36,236 nt of DNA, from NCBI GenBank assembly GCA_949292105.1, contig CASEYK010000038.1, positions 1-36,236 on the forward strand, read 5' to 3'. Below the pieces are notes generated by a model. That model ran no database searches. It was not told where the DNA came from and saw nothing but the letters and a program-made list of their open reading frames with translations. The position numbers were made by a program, and so were the translations under genes. Position 1 is the first letter of the stretch. Each line of letters opens with the position of its first letter. This DNA comes from an uncultured bacterium. GTDB lineage: Bacteria > Bacillota_I > Bacilli_A > RFN20 > CAG-826. Positions 27,722 to 35,701 of the stretch are shown piece after piece.

Positions 27722-28104
27722 TGACAAAAACCATATTCGTTTAAAGATTCGTACTCTGAAAGGTCAATATTATTAAGATGTGAGTTGATCCATTGTTCGA
27801 TATCATCTTTGCGGTTGGATTTAAATGTGTCTAAGGAATTCCATGAATTAACAAAAACCCTTAGGAATTGGTTCATCAAATCTTTGTCGTGCTCTTTTTT
27901 CATTAAAACATCAACCACCCAATAAATGTGTTTAATGTTCTTTTCTTCAGAATCACCTATTTTGCTATCAGTGATTGTCACCAAAATATCGGTATTGAGA
28001 TTACCCTTTGTTCCTTTTCTAACTCTAATGGTGATCCCGTCATCGTTAACAAATTCATACAATAATGGGTTATCGTCTAATGATTTTTTTCTCCAGCTTG
28101 ACAT
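27718..28104 (-). CDS. 128-residue protein opening the DpnII-like operon
   Basis: A soluble protein with a strand-rich first half (YEFVNDDGITIRVRKGTKG, TDILVTITDSKIG) and a helical second half ending in acidic residues (IDLSEYESLNEYGF). It starts after a GGAG site about 10 bases upstream and overlaps the 59-residue gene by four bases. No known domain is recognised. It precedes a restriction gene where a methylase would normally be expected, but it has no methylase motifs (no FxGxG, no DPPY or NPPF). Confidence 0.7.
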   Translation of the reverse strand: MSSWRKKSLDDNPLLYEFVNDDGITIRVRKGTKGNLNTDILVTITDSKIGDSEEKNIKHIYWVVDVLMKKEHDKDLMNQFLRVFVNSWNSLDTFKSNRKDDIEQWINSHLNNIDLSEYESLNEYGFCQ

Positions 28105-28654
28105 TTAGAGTTTTCTCCGCCTTCTATCCCTTTCCGAACCGCGTGCATGAAGGATATTGTGGTAATTACTTGTTTTGACTGGAAACTAATGCGATATCTA
28201 AAACTAATAAAATGCTTTAATTGCATTTTAAGATACCTAGGAGACACGAAAAGCCTCAAGACGAGGAATTTATCCATCCCACCACTGAAACGTGTCTCAA
28301 AACGTCTATTTTTGAAATCTCAAAAAATATAGGTCCCGTATATGTAAGCTCCTGCCAGCGGTCCTCTCCTTTTTTATTACGATTTGATAAGGGGAGGGGA
28401 GTCCTTTTACGCGTGCTTATTGATATTTTTGACATTTATGGGTTTACAAAACAGCTTCATTTCTCCGTATAACGTAAAGGTGGCAAATCGAAAAGTTGAA
28501 GAAATTTGCAAATCATACCCGAACAAAATAGCACTTGTTCTCCGTATAGTGAGCAGATAAAGCAACTTTGGAAGTTTAAAGCCCTAACGCTCAAAGCTAT
28601 GTTTCCAAGATTAAAAAGAGAAAGGTTGAAATAGTAAACATAACTGTTGCTATT
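28105..28654. other. 550-base region with no supported gene
   Basis: No reading frame here has a ribosome site and protein-like composition. It holds the upstream region of the DpnII-like operon (minus strand), a purine-rich stretch near 28390, and the 11-base direct repeats at 28461 and 28538. A short open stretch on the plus strand (about 28438-28560, FISPYNVKVANRKVEEIC) could be the trace of a small gene, but support is weak. Confidence 0.5.
28461..28548 (+). repeat. Direct repeat TTCTCCGTATA, two copies
   Basis: The 11-base word stands at 28461-28471 and 28538-28548, 77 bases from start to start, about 150-235 bases ahead of the recombinase gene. They could be binding sites or part of a recombination site. 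Confidence 0.6.
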
Positions 28655-28672
28655 ATCACTCTTAAGAGTGAT
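28655..28672. promoter_or_regulatory. 18-base perfect palindrome before the recombinase
   Basis: ATCACTCTTAAGAGTGAT is fully self-complementary and ends 10 bases before the AGGAGG ribosome site of the recombinase gene. It is a good candidate operator for that gene, or a recombinase binding site. Confidence 0.6.
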
Positions 28673-28696
28673 GTATGTATGTAGGAGGTACCACTT

Positions 28697-30430
28697 ATGG
28701 AAAGAGAAGTTCAAATTATAGCACCTAGACCAAAGCCTAAGTTTCTTTTCAATGGTTCAAAAATCCTTCCTACACAAAAACGAGTCGCTGCTTACTGTCG
28801 TGTATCGAGTGATAGAGACGAGCAGCTCAACAGCTTCGACAACCAGGTTGATGAATGGAAGAAAAGACTTGAGCAAGATCCAAGTGTTGTTTTGGTGGGT
28901 ATCTACGCTGACGAAGGTATCTCAGGTACATCTGAAGAAGGAAGATTAGAATTCCAAAGACTTATCAATGATGCCCGTGCGGGAAAGATAGATAAGATTG
29001 TTACTAAATCCATATCCAGGTTTGCTAGAAATATTCAAACATCAATTAACATCGCTAGAGAGTTAAAAGCCATCGGTGTTGAAATCTATTTTGATAATGA
29101 GCACATATCCACATTAGATCCTTCCAGTGAAGTCATGTTCACTATTAACGCTATTGTGGCTCAAGAGGAAGCTCGCCATATTTCAGAAAACGTTAAATGG
29201 ACTTTTAATAAAAACAAGAAAGAAGGCATACCTATGGTAAGCAGCAACCTTCTTGGTTATAGAAGGGATCCAGAAAACCCAAAGAACCTCATCATCATTC
29301 CTGAAGAAGCTCAAATAGTTAGAGAAATCTTTGAACTATACACCAAGGAGGTTGGCACCAATGAAATAGGCAGAATTCTTGAAAAGAAAGGCTATCTCAC
29401 TAGAAGAGGCAAGACCAAATGGTACAATTCCTCCATTGAAGGCGTTATCACCAACGAGAAATACTGTGGTGACTTAATCCTTCAAAAGAGTGTGACTGTC
29501 GATTTCCTAAGCCATAAAAGAATTAAAAACGATGGCATTGAAGAGAAAGTCTATATTAGAAACAATCATGAACCTATTGTAAGTAGAGAAGTCTGGGATA
29601 AAGCTCAGCTCATCTACGCCAAGAATAGAGATAGATTCAGAGGAGAAAACAAAGACAGCAGAAAATATGCATCTAAATATCCTTTAAGCGGTATGCTTGT
29701 TTGTCTTAACTGTGGCAACACCTATAAAAGAAGACATTGGACACAAGGCTATGCAGAGCCAAGAATTATGTTTCAATGCAATAACTTCATCAACGGCTAT
29801 GAATTTAATAAATGTCACTCGCAAGCAATAAGCGAAGATATTCTCCTTAAAGCAACAGCGGAAGTTATTAACCGTGTCTATTTAGAAAAGGGCAAAGCAT
29901 TGAGCACACTCATGAAAAATATTGAGTCTCAAATCAACGATGAAAGCACCGAAGACCAGGTTAACGAGCTAAAACGAAAACAAGAAACCATAGAAGATGA
30001 AATTGACGAGATTATTAAAAAGAAGCAGTTCGCTGACGAGCTTGAAAGAATTCTCTTAGAGAAACAATACAAAGAGCGTATTGTGGAATATCGCGATTTA
30101 GAAAACAAGATCAACGGACTTCTCAGCAAAAGCAAAGAAGTTGAACTAGCAAAGCATAGGTTGCTCAATATGGGTAAATCGTTAAATGGAGAAAAACTCA
30201 CAGGTCAAACGTTAACTAAACCAATTGTCCAAACTTGTATCGAGTCCATCATTGTCATTGACAAGCACAACATTGTGTTCGTTCTTCCCAACAACGAAAA
30301 AGCCAACTACGAACTTATAAAAGAAAGAAGAGAAAGCCTTGTACAACACACTCCTGTCTTAGAAGGAAACGTTACTTATCCAAGAAGGTTTAGACCAGAA
30401 CGCCTGCACTATAAAGTGGTGTTAATGTAA
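28697..30430 (+). CDS. Large serine recombinase (site-specific integrase)
   Basis: A 577-residue recombinase of the large serine type, which cuts and rejoins DNA through a serine-phosphate link. The resolvase domain starts AAYCRVSSDRDEQ with likely catalytic S37, followed by DEGISGTS and ITKSISRFARN. The Recombinase domain (LLGYRRDP ... GRILEKKGYLTRRG) comes next, then a zinc ribbon (CLNCG ... CNNF ... KCHS) and a coiled coil (about 415-490, NELKRKQETIEDEIDEI). A perfect AGGAGG site precedes ATG 28697. It probably moves an element in this region; its codon use looks richer in G and C than the defence genes to its left. Length and all domains are intact. Confidence 0.95.
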   Translation: MEREVQIIAPRPKPKFLFNGSKILPTQKRVAAYCRVSSDRDEQLNSFDNQVDEWKKRLEQDPSVVLVGIYADEGISGTSEEGRLEFQRLINDARAGKIDKIVTKSISRFARNIQTSINIARELKAIGVEIYFDNEHISTLDPSSEVMFTINAIVAQEEARHISENVKWTFNKNKKEGIPMVSSNLLGYRRDPENPKNLIIIPEEAQIVREIFELYTKEVGTNEIGRILEKKGYLTRRGKTKWYNSSIEGVITNEKYCGDLILQKSVTVDFLSHKRIKNDGIEEKVYIRNNHEPIVSREVWDKAQLIYAKNRDRFRGENKDSRKYASKYPLSGMLVCLNCGNTYKRRHWTQGYAEPRIMFQCNNFINGYEFNKCHSQAISEDILLKATAEVINRVYLEKGKALSTLMKNIESQINDESTEDQVNELKRKQETIEDEIDEIIKKKQFADELERILLEKQYKERIVEYRDLENKINGLLSKSKEVELAKHRLLNMGKSLNGEKLTGQTLTKPIVQTCIESIIVIDKHNIVFVLPNNEKANYELIKERRESLVQHTPVLEGNVTYPRRFRPERLHYKVVLM

Positions 30431-30438
30431 GCAAAAGA

Positions 30439-30481
30439 AAAGCCCCAGTTCCCAACTGAAGTAGTTGAGTTCTGAGGCTTT
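30439..30481. terminator. Bidirectional terminator between recombinase and exonuclease genes
   Basis: An imperfect hairpin AAAGCC..CAG..CAACT gaagt AGTTG..CTG.GGCTTT lies between the recombinase stop and the end of the converging exonuclease gene. T-rich tails follow on both strands. Confidence 0.7.
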
Positions 30482-30487
30482 ATTGGT

Positions 30488-31609
30488 TTATTTGCGTTTC
30501 ATCTTTTTATCTTTGATAATGGCACCTTCTCTAAAGAGGCAATCAATAGGAGGCAGAGGCAGACTTTCAAGTTCTTCATTTGTCATTCCTAGCATTGTAA
30601 GGAATTCTTCAAATGTCATCTTTTGAATTTGCTTGCCTTCAGATAACGCTATATCAACATATTTTTCTCTGTTACATAGCCAAGGTGTTCCGTCTTCATG
30701 GAAGCTAGCGTAAGTAACGAAGATGTCGGCTTCACTTCCTTTAAGGACGTATTCGCCGCCTTCGTTTTTAATGATTTGAACCAGGTTCATCATTTCTTTG
30801 AAATGTTTACACTCGTAATTGATGCTAATGGAAATCTTTTTATCTTTACACTTTCCACTACCTTCGGCGGTGACTTGAACATTATCTAAGAATTGAACAA
30901 AGGTCTTTTTGTTGCATCTTCTTCTCATGGAGAGCATATCATTGCTTCCATCAGAGTAATCGCCTTTAAGCATAGCTTTTTGTCTTTCGGCCCTTGCTTG
31001 CTCTGCTCTCACTCTAGATTCGATTAAGAAGTTTTCAGTTTTATCTTTTGCTCTAGGACATATCTCGATCATCTCTTCTAACTTGAAGTCCAATTTTTCA
31101 AGAATGGTTTTAAGCTCAAGCATAGTATTGAAGGCATCCGCTCCAGCATCGTGTTTATTATCGTCACCTTGAATACCAAGTTCTGACAATATGTTTTCTA
31201 CTGAAACCGTCTTCTTGCTATCGTTATAAGCCTTGTACATTTCTTTAATATCGTAGAATTCAAAGTCGAGACAAGGAAGATTATATCTTTGTAGTTCACA
31301 GTTCAACGCATGAACATCACCATCAATTGTATGTCCAAGAATGAAATCTGCATTTTGGATAAGAGCCACTATCTTTTTGTGATAAGCGGGGAAGAAGAGC
31401 CTGTTTTTGTACTCTTCTCTCTTCCTGGTAAGAATCTTTTTCAAAGCATACCAGTCCCACTCGTTATCTTTAATATTCGGATTGATAATGATGTTGTCTT
31501 TATAAAGAACTTTGAAGTTCTCATCCACCATAACATATCCAAATTCGCAGATTTTTTCTTTGTTATCAAAGCAGTTTGCGAATTCGCAATCAAAGAATAG
31601 ATATTTCAT
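30488..31609 (-). CDS. DEDDh 3'-5' exonuclease with C-terminal BRCT-like region
   Basis: A 373-residue protein. Residues 1-175 form a DnaQ/RNase T-type exonuclease: FFDCEFA (D7, E9), ILGHTIDGDVHAL (second Asp), and HDAGADA (the H and last D) complete the DEDDh set. A helical, charged linker (about 190-225) leads to a C-terminal region with FLDNVQVT, KKISISINYE and EGGEYVLKGSEADIFVTY, which reads like a BRCT domain (moderate). It probably trims DNA or RNA ends in repair or metabolism. It overlaps the transporter gene by four bases (ATGA) and is last in a three-gene operon. Confidence 0.85.
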   Translation of the reverse strand: MKYLFFDCEFANCFDNKEKICEFGYVMVDENFKVLYKDNIIINPNIKDNEWDWYALKKILTRKREEYKNRLFFPAYHKKIVALIQNADFILGHTIDGDVHALNCELQRYNLPCLDFEFYDIKEMYKAYNDSKKTVSVENILSELGIQGDDNKHDAGADAFNTMLELKTILEKLDFKLEEMIEICPRAKDKTENFLIESRVRAEQARAERQKAMLKGDYSDGSNDMLSMRRRCNKKTFVQFLDNVQVTAEGSGKCKDKKISISINYECKHFKEMMNLVQIIKNEGGEYVLKGSEADIFVTYASFHEDGTPWLCNREKYVDIALSEGKQIQKMTFEEFLTMLGMTNEELESLPLPPIDCLFREGAIIKDKKMKRK

Positions 31610-32916
31610 TGAAGTTCACCAGCCTTTCTTAATTCTCTTCTTAAGAAGACTTTTTCTTCAACTAGAGACACACCCCAGTGGACGATGTTTCCAACACCAA
31701 ACATGACAATGATCATATCCATACTCATTACTACAGCACCGGTTTTCCATAAGATGAACCAGATTCCATAGTAAACGATATTACAGAATAATGAGTTAAT
31801 CGCGTTATATTTGGTTTTACCCATTCCCACAAAGATAGCGTCTGGAATTTGAGATAGAGCATAGGCAATATAGAATCCGAGATTCTTCACTACAATCTCA
31901 AAGATTCTTTCTGGATTATCTAGTCCTTGAGCGGTTCCAAAGAACCATTGATATGAAGGAATTAACGCAAACCATACAACCATTGAGAAGATGGCGATTG
32001 AATAATAGTTAAGTTGTTTAAGCTTATAACCATCTGCACCGGCATCTTTTCTGATGATTTCAGCAAGGCATGTAATTGGAATCAAAAGCCATCCCCAAAT
32101 AAAGTTATTGCTTACCCAGTAATTACCAGATTCACTAACGGCATTAACTAATCTACAAATCATCAATGCATAAACGATATTGTCGATAAATTGTTGACCA
32201 CCAGCAAACAAACCAATTCTTCCCCAGTCTTTAAAGTGAGGTAGGTCTTCTTTACTATATTTTCCAGGTCTTAATTGTTTAATGTAGATAAGTAAACCGA
32301 TTGCTAAGGCACCCATCACACCATTGGCGATAATGTTGCTGACTGCAATACCATCAATTCCCATTCCTGGAATTAAGGCAAAGTCTGCGAGTAACGCTAA
32401 TAAAATTTTTGCTACCAAGAACGCATACATGTATCTAGACTTATCGATAACAAGGAACACAACGCTTGCATAACTGAAGATGATTCCAATCATGAAGGCG
32501 ACTGTCTCAAGACTTAGATATCGATATGCTGCTGCAATATCAATTTCGTTTGGATTCATATAATTGATAATGCAGATTCCCCAGAAGAATGTTCCGATTG
32601 AGAACAAAGCATATAAACCAATAACAATGATTCCAAGCTTGAAGACAACCTGGTTAAAGTTCTCTTTTTTGTATGCCTTTGATAGCACTGAATACATTGG
32701 AACAATTAAGAAGGCACAGATGGTTTCATCAATAAGATCAAACCATTCCATTTGCCCAACAATGTCTAATGCGCCAGGATTAGCATAAGATGTGATGAGC
32801 TTAGTCACCACCGTTTGATAAATAGCTGGTACCAATGCCAGTAAGCACAGTGCCAGATACATCTTCCAATCGAACGTTTTAAAATCGTTCCACCATTGTT
32901 TTATACGTAATTTCAT
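31606..32916 (-). CDS. MATE-type multidrug/polysaccharide transporter-like membrane protein
   Basis: A 436-residue inner-membrane protein with about 12 hydrophobic segments, beginning with LALCLLALVPAIYQTVVTKLI. The pattern, two sets of six helices with short loops, and segments such as YAFLVAKILLALLADFALIPGMGIDGIAVSNIIANG fit the MATE/MOP superfamily. The substrate cannot be inferred. It is coupled by four-base overlaps to the FtsH-like gene before it and to the exonuclease gene after it. The mix of protease, transporter and nuclease in one operon is unusual and the reason is not visible. Confidence 0.8.
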   Translation of the reverse strand: MKLRIKQWWNDFKTFDWKMYLALCLLALVPAIYQTVVTKLITSYANPGALDIVGQMEWFDLIDETICAFLIVPMYSVLSKAYKKENFNQVVFKLGIIVIGLYALFSIGTFFWGICIINYMNPNEIDIAAAYRYLSLETVAFMIGIIFSYASVVFLVIDKSRYMYAFLVAKILLALLADFALIPGMGIDGIAVSNIIANGVMGALAIGLLIYIKQLRPGKYSKEDLPHFKDWGRIGLFAGGQQFIDNIVYALMICRLVNAVSESGNYWVSNNFIWGWLLIPITCLAEIIRKDAGADGYKLKQLNYYSIAIFSMVVWFALIPSYQWFFGTAQGLDNPERIFEIVVKNLGFYIAYALSQIPDAIFVGMGKTKYNAINSLFCNIVYYGIWFILWKTGAVVMSMDMIIVMFGVGNIVHWGVSLVEEKVFLRRELRKAGELQ

Positions 32917-34238
32917 TGCAAATCACCACTTTCTTTAAGATTTTTAAGTATTTCTTCAACTTCTTTCTTAGAGAGTTTTTCTTTTTCTTTTAGTTGCTTA
33001 TAGATCGCTTGAACCACAGTTTTGTTCTCTTCGATAATTGCTTTCGCTTTCTCAAAGGCTTCATTTAACAAGCCACATTCATAATCTGCTATGAGCTCTA
33101 GCTTCTTGTCAGAAACTGGGAACTCTTCTGAAGATAATCGACCAAGTCTTGCTCTAGGAAGAAGTTTATCGAATACAAATGCCCCAACATTCATAAGCAT
33201 TTGAATATACTTTCTTGCTTTGCCAACATCATCGCTAGATCCACTGGTGACATCATTACACATGACTTCTTCACCAGCTAATCCGCCAAGCATTGTCACC
33301 AGTTTTCGTTTGAGGTTGTTCCTAGTGATTGGCTCGAATTCAACAACTTCTTCATCGATATAGATGTGTCCTTGCACTTGTCCATATCTTTCAATTGATA
33401 TAGAACCTATTTTACCACTTGTTTTGTATTCAGTGATAAAGTGTCCTATCTCGTGATAACAAGTCATATCATCCGGGCCATCCTTACTTCTCTTTCTGAT
33501 ATCTTGGAACATAACTACTGGAATGTTTCTTTCAAAATCCGCGATAGTTATTGTATCAATACCCTGGGAGGCACAATCAATGATTGTTTCATTCACTAAG
33601 GTTTTAATATCAGCACCTGTAAAGTTGGCTGTTTTAACTGCAAGCTGATGAGCGTCTATGTGTGAAAGTCGCTCATTCTTATTCAAGTAGAGTTTGAAGA
33701 TTTCCTCTCTATCATAGGTGGTAGGCATTTCAACCGTTATTCGTTTATCCATTCTTCCACTTCTAATAAGAGAAGGAGGAAGCATTGGTCTCTCGTTTGT
33801 AGTGGCGATTACTAACACACCATCAGAAGAAGAGATACCATCAATCTCTGTTAATAGGATTTTAGTGGTTTTTCTAGAATAATCGGAACGGAAATCCATC
33901 GTCATCACCAGCTCGTCAAATTCATCAATAAACACAATCGATGGAGCGTTTTCCCTAGCTTTTTTGAATAATTCCTTAATGGACTTAATCGTTTCAGCTT
34001 TGGTTTCGCTTTCGTTGCTTTCAAATTCATAGAATGGGACGTTACTTTCAGAGGCAATTGCTTTCGCCAGCATCGTTTTACCCACTCCTGGAGTTCCAGA
34101 TAAGATTAGCCCCTTAGGGATATAAGCTCCTATCTTCTCGTATTTTTCATGATTTTTGAGCACTTCGATGATCTTTTTGACTTCCGCCTTCTCTTCGTCA
34201 TACCCTGCAATGTCTTTTAAATAAATTTTGTCGTTCAT
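32913..34238 (-). CDS. Soluble FtsH-like AAA+ metalloprotease
   Basis: A 441-residue ATP-dependent protease. Walker A GTPGVGKT is at 48-55, Walker B FIDEFDEL at 103-110, the second region of homology at IRSGRMDKRITVEMP, and the M41 zinc site HEIGH at 262-266, with a later D in TSGSSDDVGKAR as candidate third ligand. Unlike FtsH (about 600-700 residues with two N-terminal membrane helices), this protein begins directly at the AAA domain and has no membrane segment or outer domain. The start has AAAGGAAAAG upstream. It leads an operon with a transporter and an exonuclease, overlapping the transporter gene by four bases. The target proteins are unknown. Confidence 0.9.
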   Translation of the reverse strand: MNDKIYLKDIAGYDEEKAEVKKIIEVLKNHEKYEKIGAYIPKGLILSGTPGVGKTMLAKAIASESNVPFYEFESNESETKAETIKSIKELFKKARENAPSIVFIDEFDELVMTMDFRSDYSRKTTKILLTEIDGISSSDGVLVIATTNERPMLPPSLIRSGRMDKRITVEMPTTYDREEIFKLYLNKNERLSHIDAHQLAVKTANFTGADIKTLVNETIIDCASQGIDTITIADFERNIPVVMFQDIRKRSKDGPDDMTCYHEIGHFITEYKTSGKIGSISIERYGQVQGHIYIDEEVVEFEPITRNNLKRKLVTMLGGLAGEEVMCNDVTSGSSDDVGKARKYIQMLMNVGAFVFDKLLPRARLGRLSSEEFPVSDKKLELIADYECGLLNEAFEKAKAIIEENKTVVQAIYKQLKEKEKLSKKEVEEILKNLKESGDLQ

Positions 34239-34278
34239 AACTTTTCCTTTCTGTGTTGTTTGACCGCTAAGTATTCAA

Positions 34279-34461
34279 TTAAGGAATGTTCATATGATGG
34301 GTAACATACAACCCAAGAGCTCTTATGTTTATCCTCGTAAGCTCAAGAACCGATGACGCTTTTTGTTTTAAGTTTTCAAAGAACAGTTTTGCTGGCTTTC
34401 TAGACCGAGCATCATCAATATAAGAAAAAGAAATTTTCTTATCAGAAAATGTGACATACAT
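34279..34461 (-). CDS. Possible small protein, doubtful
   Basis: The frame from an ATG at 34461 gives about 60 residues (MYVTFSDKKISFSYIDDARS ... KLFFENLKQKASSVLELTRI). The composition is protein-like and faintly recalls the first part of HigB/Gp49-type toxins, but no ribosome site is seen and the frame can be extended upstream only through a terminator hairpin. It may be a truncated toxin gene beside the HTH-like gene, or not a gene at all. Confidence 0.25.
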   Translation of the reverse strand: MYVTFSDKKISFSYIDDARSRKPAKLFFENLKQKASSVLELTRINIRALGLYVTHHMNIP

Positions 34462-34494
34462 ATAAATCACATTTAGGCTGTTTTTGAGAACAAC

Positions 34495-34528
34495 AAAAAA
34501 GACCTGCCGGTCTATCGTTTGGCAGGTC
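34495..34528 (-). terminator. Rho-independent terminator of the small HTH-like gene
   Basis: Minus-strand hairpin GACCTGCC-12 bases-GGCAGGTC, a perfect 8-base stem, followed by six T. The stem begins within the stop codon of the 67-residue gene. Confidence 0.9.
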
Positions 34529-34730
34529 AAAGTATTCCAAGCAACACTAGAATCGTGTATAGCTGCCTTCCGGTTAGATCACCGTTGGCGAGTTTTCTAC
34601 ACAATGTCTCCCTTGCCATATCAAGATGGCTAAGAGCAATCGATTCTTGCGTATATTTTGAAAAACGTATTTCTTCTCTTAAATCTTCAAGAAAATTCTT
34701 GTAGGAGAAGGCTTTGTAGCTTTTTCGCAT
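34527..34730 (-). CDS. 67-residue HTH-like protein
   Basis: A small basic protein with a strong ribosome site (GGAGGAGG, 9 bases upstream). The region YTQESIALSHLDMARETLCRKLANGDLTGRQLYTILVLLGI reads as helix-turn-helix, similar in length to the core of Cro/CI-type domains but lacking the standard motif details. It ends inside a strong terminator, so it is a single-gene unit. It could be a small repressor or an antitoxin. Confidence 0.65.
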   Translation of the reverse strand: MRKSYKAFSYKNFLEDLREEIRFSKYTQESIALSHLDMARETLCRKLANGDLTGRQLYTILVLLGIL

Positions 34731-34796
34731 ATTGATTTACCTCCTCCACGTTCGATAGAAACAAGCGGTAAACTAATGCGTTAAAGCACAAATATT

Positions 34797-35507
34797 TTAA
34801 TTTATTGTGTCTCCTGGTTTAAGCATTTTTTCATATAGAGGCAAAAACTCATCTTCATACACTTTTGAACGTTTTCCAACAAGATTACAGAAGTTATTAA
34901 ATAAATGTTCAAATGTAATACATGCTAGGTAAATGAAATCTAATTCAAACAATTTGAAGCCTTCATCGGTTAACGAGAGTGAATTGATATTTTGGTGAAT
35001 AAATTGATCTAGATTGTCAATCCATCTAAGAATTGTACTTCCATCAACATGTGCTGCCTTCAGCATTTCGTGGTATCCATATTTTCCTTCTTTGCTAATC
35101 GGCTTTATCCAACCATAATCCAAAAAGGCAAGAGCGCTATCATATTGGTTTTTGCTAAGTTCGAATCTTTCCATAACTTTTAGTTTGCGTTCTTTTTGTG
35201 TCATATCCATCACTTCTTCTCTAACTTGGCAATGCTTAACAAAGTTATCGTATAGTTCAGGATGTTCAACTAAGATAATGATTTTAGCCGTTTCTTCAAC
35301 CAACAATCTTAAAACAGCACTACTTTGAACCAAAAAATGCATTTGAATAAGCCTAGAAAAAGCCGAGAAAGATCTAAAAGCTTCTACAATTAAAGAATAA
35401 AGTCTTTTCTTTTCTCTAACTTGTAGTTCGTTAATGATGGCTGGGCCATAGTCGCTTATCTTTTGAGCGGCCTTCAAAGTTTGCAAGTAAAGTTCTCTAT
35501 CTTCCAT
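34797..35507 (-). CDS. DUF5677-like helical protein
   Basis: A 236-residue, almost wholly helical protein. The stretch SSAVLRLLVEETAKIIILVEHPELYDNFVKH resembles the conserved core of DUF5677-type proteins, which occur in accessory and defence regions and have no established reaction. No membrane segment or catalytic motif stands out. The ATG at 35507 has only a weak ribosome site (TAAGA). It stands alone between rlmD and the small HTH-like gene. Family call is moderate. Confidence 0.65.
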   Translation of the reverse strand: MEDRELYLQTLKAAQKISDYGPAIINELQVREKKRLYSLIVEAFRSFSAFSRLIQMHFLVQSSAVLRLLVEETAKIIILVEHPELYDNFVKHCQVREEVMDMTQKERKLKVMERFELSKNQYDSALAFLDYGWIKPISKEGKYGYHEMLKAAHVDGSTILRWIDNLDQFIHQNINSLSLTDEGFKLFELDFIYLACITFEHLFNNFCNLVGKRSKVYEDEFLPLYEKMLKPGDTIN

Positions 35508-35669
35508 TGCAAATATCTTAATTCATAAATATTTCTATTTAAAGTAAAGATATGTTCCCGCCTTCAAGGGTAAAGCGGAAATTCGGGATTGAGAGGGAGA
35601 TAAAAATAAAGAACCTTCCCACTTGATTTTTTCAGAGAGCTGTCTCTTTTCAGTTAAGAAAATTAGCAC

Positions 35670-35693
35670 TAAAAGTATATTCATATACTTTTA
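35670..35693. terminator. Perfect 10-base inverted repeat after rlmD
   Basis: TAAAAGTATA TTCA TATACTTTTA begins 8 bases after the rlmD stop. The position suits a terminator of rlmD, but the stem is A/T-rich and there is no long T-run, so it could also mark an element boundary. Confidence 0.5.
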
Positions 35694-35701
35694 ATCAGTC
35701 A

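Noticed and set aside
28221-28472. An 83-residue plus-strand frame between the DpnII-like operon and the recombinase
   Set aside because: No ribosome site, the composition is not protein-like, and it overlaps another equally poor frame.
34462-34530. TTG-started extension of the small frame downstream of the HTH-like gene
   Set aside because: The extension is the terminator hairpin GACCTGCC...GGCAGGTC plus its T-run read as codons, so a start there is not credible.
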